Below are positions 56,816 to 64,000 of a stretch of DNA of 64,000 nt, piece by piece. The notes beneath the pieces were generated by a model. The model ran no database searches. It was not told the DNA's origin and saw only the letters and a program-made list of their open reading frames with translations. Within the stretch, counting starts at the first letter, position 1. The number at the start of each line of letters is the position of its first letter. The DNA is from Apoda limacodes (lineage: Eukaryota; Arthropoda; Insecta; Lepidoptera; Limacodidae). The translations under genes and the position numbers were made by a program. The DNA lies in contig OX291553.1 of NCBI GenBank assembly GCA_946406115.1, positions 15,691,001 through 15,755,000 of the forward strand. Direction: 5' to 3'.

Positions 56816-57362
56816 TACAAGACTCACTTTGAATTTTATACATTAATCGATATAGCTTCCTCCAATCTGGTATAAATGAAATCGCCACTCGTGTCGTCGT
56901 AGAAACCGATCATGCTCTAGTCATTACGTCTAGATATTATAAACCTTATAAAAATCAAAATGGCGGCTTTTTAGTGTAAGTACCTAGACTAATCTAGAAA
57001 CTTTTCGACTTTAATTTTATGTATAACGTATGATTTTCTCTGCAGAGATGCACACTTTGAAAATGAAAAATAACTTTATTTAAATAGACCCTTTGAGAGG
57101 TCTTTTAAATCGTCATTTTTTTTTATTTTAATCCATATAACCATATTTGCAACAGCATCGATATCTTGCAACAAATCTCAGTTTCTGAGTTTGTGTCATC
57201 TGGAATAACAGTTTCAGAATAATATTTAAAACAGAGAATACTCTGGTTTGTGTCAACCTCAATCAGTGTGCATTTTTTATGAAAGACATTCGTATCTTAA
57301 CATAGTGATTATTTACTCTATCACTCGTACGAGTGTACACGCAGCTTTATAATGTTCCAATA

Positions 57363-57546
57363 GGGTTAAACATCGACAGATCACTAATTAGGTACCAATC
57401 GTAAGTAAGTAGCGCCAAATTGGTATGTAAAAGAACCCTCGCGCGTAAAGCATTGTAAACACAATTCGCTAGAGCTCTTTTGCCAACTAATTTGGCGCCA
57501 CTTACCATCGGTACCTTATTAGTGATCTGTGGATTTTTTTTACCCC
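57363..57546. mobile_element. MITE, GGGTTAAA...CCACAGATCAC family, copy 2
   Basis: Arms with GACAGATCACTAATTAGG, GCGCCAAATTGG and AAGAACCCT mirrored by the right side ending GTGATCTGTGG...ACCCC. Confidence 0.88.
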
Positions 57547-57663
57547 TTTCTCAAGTATAGAGAAACAAACCAAAATGTGATCTACTCTGTAAAACACTGT
57601 AAAAATATATCAAGCTTTTCCTATATCTTTGCAATGCGTCATGCAATGCAGCCGTGTCTCAGA

Positions 57664-57790
57664 CAGTTATCCATCAAGAGGCTTACGTAGAATGGCTGCC
57701 TGTCCTCGTCTCGTCCTTTAAGGATTAAACGACACGGCCTTTGATACTTCACAAGAAACTTTACGTGTCAGCAGTGAAGTGAAACCTTTT
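57664..57790 (+). repeat. Unidentified ~130-bp repeat, copy 1
   Basis: GTTATCCATCAAGAGGCTTAC, GGCTGCCTGTCCTCGTC, GTCCTTTAAGGATTAA, CGACACGGCC. Second, diverged copy at 59435. Confidence 0.7.
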
Positions 57791-58843
57791 TCAAAATTAA
57801 AGCCTCAAACACAAACGTCACCATTGTAAAGTGCAGACGTGGAAAGACTTAATACACTTTTCAAAATATTTCCAGCAAACGCATTTCTAAACTTATTGGC
57901 ACGTCCGCGCTCCTTTTTACTGTACTTCAGGTGACTGTGTCGTCTAAATAAATGAACTGTTTTGTATGTATGTGTCATATTTGCATAATTTGTTATTCAC
58001 TTAGGTACACATACATTAAAACCATCCAAGTACCCACTCAAACACACACCACAAATGCTCCATTCAGGAAAAGAAACCGCTTCCAACGCTTGTTTTTGAT
58101 ATAAAAAAAAATATTTTGTACATTTTTTTTAAGGAAAAGGTTTGTGGTGCGCGAACAAGTGTTGTAGGAACCCACAAGGGTCAGCTGTTGGCAATAAAAT
58201 TTTACTAAAAAATAAATAAGCAATGAAAAAATATTTTTAAAAACAAGCTTTTATTTAAAAGCTCTAAAATGAAGAAAATGAACTTTCAATTTAATTAATG
58301 AGGGTTTTTCACCAAAGTATTGGTTTGTGGAAGGAACCGAAACCCAAGAACTGATTTTTGTGCTTTATCATGTTAAATACCTTCACTAACACCGTATGGT
58401 ATTTTGACCTTTACCTACTGAACTATAAGAGACTATATAGCTTAGCTTGTACTTCGTCGGGTATAAATTATAGCGATTAAGTTTTTTATTTGTAAACTAC
58501 AAGCACTTATATCTGGGGACACTTTTGATTAATCTAATATTAAATATTTTTCGGCAAGATAATATGATTTAGAGGATTACATTTTGATACGAATTAAATA
58601 CTTATTTTAGTAATAATGTTTTATACCTTTTTTGTTAATTGTAAATACGTACCAAAAAGAAAATTATCCTCAAAGAGGTGGTGGAGGTATTAAGTTGAAA
58701 TTAATACCAAATACTTAGGTCTACGGTCCCCTAAAGCTGTGAAAAAATTAGGCTTTTAAGCCAACGCAAGAACTACGGTCATTTATGCCGTATATTTCGG
58801 CACACGTACCTAAATACATACTAGTCCACTAATATCCAAACTT
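57791..58843. other. Intergenic, AT-rich
   Basis: No supported gene. Confidence 0.5.
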
Positions 58844-59210
58844 ATCCATACTAATATTATAAATGCGAAAGTACCTCTACCTGTCTGTCTATCTGTCTAT
58901 TTACCTCTTCACACGTCAACCGCTGTACCGATTACGATGAAATTTGGCATGGAGATACTTTGAATTCCGAAAAAGGACATAGGGTACTTAAAAAAGTCAA
59001 GTGTGACTCGGTTTTTTTTTTTCTATAATTGAGATGCTGCCGTTGAAATTCTACACCGACGCAGATTTAGCATTAGATAGTGTGAGTATAGGGGAATGGC
59101 ATAGGCTTCTTGAAAACGTCAGGTGTGAGACGGTTTTTTTTTCTATAATTGAGGAGTAGCCCTTACAATCTTATACCGATAACCGCGGGCAGAAGCTAGT
59201 TAAAAATATA
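58844..59210 (+). repeat. Dispersed repeat, GATGAAATTTG family (plus), internally duplicated
   Basis: CCATACTAATATTATAAATG, CGCTGTACCGATTACG; its end carries two copies of a CGGTTTTTTTTTCTATAATTG block, at about 59010 and 59133. Confidence 0.82.
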
Positions 59211-59434
59211 GGGTACTTTCCATTGACCTAGAAACATGAAACTTGGTAAGAAGCAAGGTCTAACAGGACAAGTAAATGCAGAAGTTATGTCTGCTTCTAA
59301 GAATCTCTTAATTTTCAGCAATTTTCATTTTCTGCGTGCCAGCACATATAAGAATATAAAAAACATACTTCTATTCCGTAACGTTATTTGATATATTCAT
59401 GGGTAGATGCATGATACGACTCAAAGGAAAGTCC

Positions 59435-59575
59435 TGTGTTATCCATTAAGAAGATTACTGTAAAAACGCTGCCAGTCCTCGCCTAGTCCTTTCGGGATTA
59501 AGTGACACAGCACCGACCTTTGCAGCCTCGCGTCTAATTTTAGCCGCCAGCAATGTAGAATTGAAAACACAAAAG
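59435..59575 (+). repeat. Unidentified ~130-bp repeat, copy 2
   Basis: GTTATCCATTAAGAAGATTAC, CGCTGCCAGTCCTCGCC, GTCCTTTCGGGATTAA, TGACACAGC, then GCCAGCAATGTAGAATTGAAA. Same order and strand as 57664. Confidence 0.7.
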
Positions 59576-59726
59576 TTAATTTAAACCACGATTACGTTCT
59601 ATTGCACTGCTACGTTGCATTTTTTCTTTGTGAATTTTGAAATCCAAAGTGCCAGTGTGGGAAAAGGTTGTTTTAAATTGTTGTTGGTAGTAAAGTCGCT
59701 AAAAATAAAATTTTAATTTGTGATTA

Positions 59727-59778
59727 TATATATAGAGATATAGATAGAGATATAGATATATATATATATATATATATA
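59727..59778. repeat. (TA)/(GATA) microsatellite
   Basis: ATATAGAGATATAGATAGAG followed by about ten TA units. Confidence 0.9.
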
Positions 59779-59779
59779 A

Positions 59780-60619
59780 TTTATGTTTATATAATTTACG
59801 GCCATAGATTTTGCTACATTTAAAACTAAAATATGGACCATATTTTGACTGCTGGCTTACTAAAAAAATAAGTTGTTTACTTAGGCTGTAATGAAAGTAT
59901 CTTATTAAGATTAAGTGGATCCTAAATTCCAAGATTGTATGCTTAAAGTAAATGTAAGTCGTACAGAATTAAAAAACAAATAATAATTAATAAATGTAAT
60001 CCTGACCCCAAAAGCGGTTGCCCAAAATTGTATGGATAGGTGATGCAATTTTTTTTTCTTTCGCCAGAAATGAAATCTAGTTAATAATTAGAGGACTATA
60101 TAAGACGTCTATATAAGAATATAAATAGGTCTCTAACCCGTAACCATACCACAGTATAACTGGCTTAATAGTTGCTATTATTTTTTTTTTGAAAAACTAG
60201 ATTTTCCTCGTAATTTGTTCGCGTAGACTTTACTAAAATATCCTTTGTATATCCTCGGATGGTAATATATCTTTATTCTAAGTTTCATCAAAATCAGTTC
60301 AGTAATTTAGCAGTAACAACGTCGGACAAACAGAATAGGAACAAGAAATATAAATAGTAAGACCATAGTATTTTCATGTTTTTAAGCTCGTGAGAGAGAG
60401 TAGATAAGAGAGAAGAAGTCACACCTACACTAATAATTAAGTGATGTACGTAAATAAATAAATAAATTCTTTTTGCCAAAAATAAACCCTAATCTTTGAT
60501 ATAAGGACTATGCAGGAAGTCTATAAAAGTAAAAATATAAATCTATAAAATCCGTAACCTTACCGAGATGTACAGAGTAGAAAATATTTATGTCGCATCG
60601 TAACAATAATATTTTTCAG
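59780..60619. other. Intergenic, AT-rich
   Basis: Repeat pieces: a TATAAGRACGTCTATATAAG-like block near 60105 is echoed near 60505, and 60020-60180 is partly inverted at 61255-61400. Confidence 0.45.
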
Positions 60620-60707
60620 GCGTTATATAAGAAAGCTGTTGAAATTTTGTCTATGTATTACGACAAAAAACGTGTAGTACGCTGTTTCTTGTATGTTTTA
60701 ACTTTCG
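60620..60707 (+). CDS. Speculative exon upstream of 62731
   Basis: AATATTTTTCAG precedes 29 open codons (ALYKKAVEILSMYY, DKKRVVRCFLYVLTF) and TTCG|GTAGTA. It leaves one base, the phase the exon at 62731 needs. The frame is also open through to 60964, so it is not bounded by necessity. Very weak. Confidence 0.12.
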
Positions 60708-60914
60708 GTAGTATGAACATTGTTTTTTTTTTGAGATATTTGATAGGCAAGCAGAGCTTGACAAGAAAAATAAGAAATGTCCCAATGATTTGCCATTTAT
60801 CCTTTTTACTCTTTGTAACGTGGGTTTCTACACAACTAGTCTGGTGTTTTGCTATCCACGTGCCAAAAATGAATCATAGTCCAATAAACACAGCCAACAA
60901 CGTGAATTCAAAAA

Positions 60915-61060
60915 AAAATCTTTTAAATACATACATATTATACATGGGAAACAGCCAGTGCTAAGACAAACACAAATGTTTATCTTATGCGGGTATCGAA
61001 CCCACGCTCCTCGATTTAGTGAACTGATTACCCACTGAGCCCAAAAAGCCGACATACTTA
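60915..61060 (-). mobile_element. tRNA-derived SINE (minus strand), truncated tail
   Basis: Minus strand has GGGCTCAGTGGGTAA (box A) and GGTTCGATACCC (box B), then TGTTTGTCTTAGCACTGGC. Close to the element at 27065. Confidence 0.82.
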
Positions 61061-62236
61061 ATAAACGTAAAAATACCAAGCACTTAATCTTTTCATCCGG
61101 TTATCAGTTATGTCGTTACGGATAAATCACAACTGATGAAACTTGAAAAGGCGATTAACTAGCATCCGAAAATATACAAAGGGTATAAAAATAAGTCAAA
61201 GCGAAAGAAGTTACGGGCGTAAGCTAGTAATTTTAAAATAATGCCTGCAATAAAATAATAGCAACTATTCAGCTCGTTATACTGTGGTATGGTTACGGGT
61301 TAAAGCCCTAATTTTTTCTTATATAGAATTCTAATATAGTTCTCTAATTATGACACATATTTCATTTCTGGCGATGAAAAAAAAAAAATTGCATCCAAGA
61401 GGGTCACATGCCTTTAGCCTATTTTAAAGAAACATTTTAAATATTCTATACTCTAACAAAAATTTGCCCTTTAAAGCTTAATTTTTCGCAAATGGATATC
61501 TAAATCGAAAATTGGTTTTCATTCATATATTATAAATTCATATTATTGAACGACCTATCTTATGACACCTCATACCATGGGATGGGCGAGAAAACAAAAA
61601 TAATTTCAAGATTTTATTTCATGACTGCCGACAATGCAGAAATAACACTTCTGTAGAGGGTGACTTTGGTTGCTCATTACATACAATCTTTATAGTATTT
61701 TAAACGTAGAGAGAATTGTTTTTGCAATTAAATTGTCTTTAAGAGATGTAAGTAAAAAAAATAATGTAAAATCGCATATGCAAAATGTATAAATAAAGAA
61801 GCAAAGTTCGCAATTTTCGATGATCGAGCTCTGTTTGGTTTGTTATAATGACAATAACACGGTAAAATTTAAATTAAATTTGAATAAATTTATATAACTA
61901 AATAGTATACTAATGATGTTCGTTAACTATTTTTTAATAAAGTCATACAGATTTCTTAACAAATTATTTAGATCAGCGATTTCGCACAGTTATTCCTATC
62001 CCATGCACATTATTATGTCTGAACATTAAAATCTGTCAACGGCCTTGCAGACGAGTGAATCCAAAAACTAGAATAAATACTATATGTGTCGTCGCACATT
62101 GTAGAAGTCGATTTTTTCTAAATTATTTTAATCGTTACATACATACATTGCCACTTGGAACTTATTATTGACCTCCTATACCAAACTAGCATGGTGATGA
62201 CGTCATCAACGGAGTGTACTGCCTTAATATGTAGTA
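61061..62236. other. Intergenic, AT-rich
   Basis: No supported gene. 61255-61400 is the inverted partner of 60020-60180 (ACTGTGGTATGGTTACGGG; ATTTCATTTCTGGCG). Confidence 0.5.
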
Positions 62237-62520
62237 CCTGGAGACCGTGCTTCGCTTGTTTTTTATAACAACGCCATCTATTGACAAGTAGCTTTAGTGT
62301 TGCTGTGTCGGTAAAAATAATAGTATTACTACTCGCCAATAGATGTCAGGAAGAGTCATATTCTTCAGATAATCATTGCCTGGAAACACGGATTAAACGA
62401 TGTTTTCCAAAAATGAAACCAAGTAAGATTGATTTATCGCACAGGAAAATTTCCTAAAAATCGTTGGAGCCGTTTCTGAGATTCAGATTATAAATATATA
62501 TACAAGAAATGCTCATTTAA
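62237..62520 (+). repeat. Dispersed repeat, partner of 12035-12300
   Basis: TACCTGGAGACCGTGCTTCG, AACAACGCCATCTATTGAC, GGTAAAAATAATAGTA, then a 3' part AATCGTTGGAGCCGTTTCTG shared inverted with 17735-17815. Confidence 0.78.
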
Positions 62521-62730
62521 AGATATAAGATACATATGCCAAATAACAGCTTTCTAGTACTTATGAGAATCTCTGAGCTATGCCACGGATAGACAGACAA
62601 ACATAGCGAAATTACAGGAATACCTTGTTGACTACTGAACCTTATTTGTTAAGTTTTAGTTTGAAAATTTAGTCATGCTAATAAAATGCCTTTAAAAAAT
62701 CGGCTTAAATCAATATATCGTTTTTTTTAG

Positions 62731-62912
62731 AATATGTAAATTGTTTCCTAATATTCTCTAACGACACAGCAACATGTGGCAATGCGGTAAAGCTTCGACG
62801 TAAATTACAGCAAATGGACCGGGATTTCAATAGCACAAATTGTGATATTTGTGTGCACAAGCAGCAAATAATTACGTTTTACCATTGCCAGACTGAAATC
62901 ACAGATTTCTAA
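62731..62912 (+). CDS. Candidate last exon of a Cys-containing protein, unrecognised
   Basis: A strong acceptor (TATATCGTTTTTTTTAG) opens two phase bases and 59 codons to TAA (62910-62912). Residues run YVNCFLIFSNDTATCGNAV, KLRRKLQQMDRDF, NSTNCDICVHKQQ, ending HCQTEITDF. It has five Cys and two N-glycosylation-type sites (NDT, NST), which would suit an extracellular protein; this is inference. Codon choice is less AT-biased than the flanks. No family recognised and no certain upstream exon. Confidence 0.4.
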
Positions 62913-63021
62913 ACAAAACAAATTGTAACCACCAAACCACGGAAGTTGGTTTTAATTCAGCCATATTTTACTGATAGGTAATAAATTTAATTGAAGATTA
63001 GATTCATAGGATTACATATTT

Positions 63022-63352
63022 TTGAAGTGAAAATTTCTTAAGCGGCGTTGTGATCTTTTCTGTGATGGGTAAAAAATGTTAAACTCGCGTCTTGATCGAA
63101 AATTCATAGAAAATTCGTAAGACGGAACTCAAATCTCAAATATACTACGTCAAAAAAGTAAATTAACAAACATTATTATTTGTGCTGGGTAAAAAATAAT
63201 AAACTCGCGTCGAGCTAATCAAAAAATTCGTCAGACAGAAACCATTATGCCACGCCATAAAAATTCGCAAGACGGAAATCATAATGCCACGCCTATTATA
63301 ATTTTGAAGTGAAAACGTCTTTAGAGGCGTTGTTCACTTTTTTCTGTTTAGT
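63022..63352 (+). repeat. Dispersed repeat G, copy 4, rearranged
   Basis: TTTGAAGTGAAAATTTCTTA at 63021 and again TTTTGAAGTGAAAACGTC at 63302; between them GATCGAAAATTC and TAAGACGGAA blocks occur two or three times. Confidence 0.8.
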
Positions 63353-63423
63353 TAGTTTTTTATCACACTAGCTCGTAAACAGTGTCATTACTCCCACGGG
63401 CTTTGTAAATTTTACTCTACAGA

Positions 63424-63870
63424 CGTGATAGATTTCATTAAAATCTTCATCTCGGATGACATCTTTCAAACTAGAAATGGCTTTATCCCCGTAACTTTCG
63501 ATCGTAGACTAGTGGTTCCTTTACAGAAGTGATAGATCTCATCAAGATCTTCATTTCGGATGACAGCTGTCAAACTAGAAACGGCTTTATCTCCGTAACT
63601 TTTGATCGTAGACTAGTAGTTTCTTTACAGAAGTTATAGATCTCATAAAGATCTTCATTTCCGATGACAGCTGTCAAACTAGAAACGGCTTTATCTCCGA
63701 AACTATTAATTGTAGACTAGTCATTTCTTTACAGAAGTGATAGATCTCATCAAGATTTTTATTTCGGATGACAGCTGTCAAACAACAAACGGCTTTATCT
63801 TTGTAACTTTGGATCGTAGACTAGTAGTTTCTTTACAGAAGTGACAGATCTCACCAACATCTTAATTTTT
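63424..63870 (+). repeat. 104-bp minisatellite, array 2 (about 4.3 units)
   Basis: The C before the GGATGAC landmark falls at 63453, 63557, 63661 and 63765, a spacing of exactly 104 each time. Units carry GATAGATCTCATCAAGATC, TGACAGCTGTCA, CGGCTTTATCTCCGTAAC and GATCGTAGACTAGTAG. Confidence 0.95.
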
Positions 63871-63947
63871 TTTTCATTGAAATGAATGAATGGGTACCTG
63901 TTGAATAGGAATTCAAAAATGGAATTGAGGTTTCGAAAAAACCTTTT

Positions 63948-64000
63948 TTGAAGTGAAAACTTCTTTAGCAGCGTTGTGCACTTTTTTTGTGATGGGTAAA
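63948..64000 (+). repeat. Dispersed repeat G, copy 5, cut by the window end
   Basis: TTTTGAAGTGAAAACTTC, GCAGCGTTGTGCAC, GTGATGGGTAAA. Confidence 0.85.

Noticed and set aside
60590..60964. 124-codon plus-strand frame
   Set aside because: Its end runs through a SINE and it has no recognisable domain; only its first third is kept, as a very weak exon.
60990..61055. A second tRNA gene
   Set aside because: Same SINE family; truncated body attached and stems do not pair well.

Overview
This is an AT-rich animal nuclear window, almost certainly from a moth or butterfly (Lepidoptera). The reasons are spliced genes with GT/AG introns, intronless insect entomoglyceroporin-type aquaporins, tRNA-derived SINEs, CR1/Jockey-group and RTE-type LINE fragments, and short dispersed repeats of the kind common in moth and butterfly genomes. 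There is no bacterial operon structure, CRISPR array or replication origin.

Host genes are few. Two intact, intronless aquaporins lie in direct orientation about 9 kb apart (9334-10116 and 18549-19334). Their 260-residue proteins align without a gap; I count 144 identities by hand. Both have Ser at the helix-5 selectivity-filter position where water-specific aquaporins have His, which marks the insect glycerol-permeable class (Eglp). The second has NPV in place of the first NPA box. A third gene, invisible as one long ORF, is a CAP-superfamily (antigen-5/venom-allergen-like) secreted protein on the minus strand. Five exons between 40590 and 34097 join in frame with matching splice phases; the exon with the signal peptide was not found. 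Weaker candidates are a membrane-protein last exon (11755-11954, -), two small membrane ORFs (10654-10773 and 51778-51918, the latter behind a TATA/initiator pair), and possible single exons at 6417-6531 (-), 51141-51257 (+) and 62731-62912 (+).

Most of the rest is transposon-derived. 1-2075 is a decayed LINE tail. 13470-15821 is a younger LINE with one frameshift and one stop; 3' fragments of the same family lie at 16782 and 25108. 20684-23392 is a long-terminal-inverted-repeat element holding a piece of integrase. 25290-26460 is a LINE end split by a ~0.95 kb insertion. The CAP introns contain MITEs, an RTE endonuclease fragment and a decayed repeat-family ORF. 42232-45928 is a nest of elements: an outer element with GC-rich inverted termini, a dispersed repeat, and a fold-back element whose core is a 104-bp minisatellite. 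46263-47908 is a fold-back element with two ~490-bp arms differing at only about seven places by eye. The 104-bp minisatellite recurs at 63424-63870.

I found no clearly new multi-gene system. The items most worth a second look are the near-perfect 490-bp inverted repeat, the shared 104-bp minisatellite with a palindrome in most units, the aquaporin pair with altered filter and NPA box, and the short ORFs.
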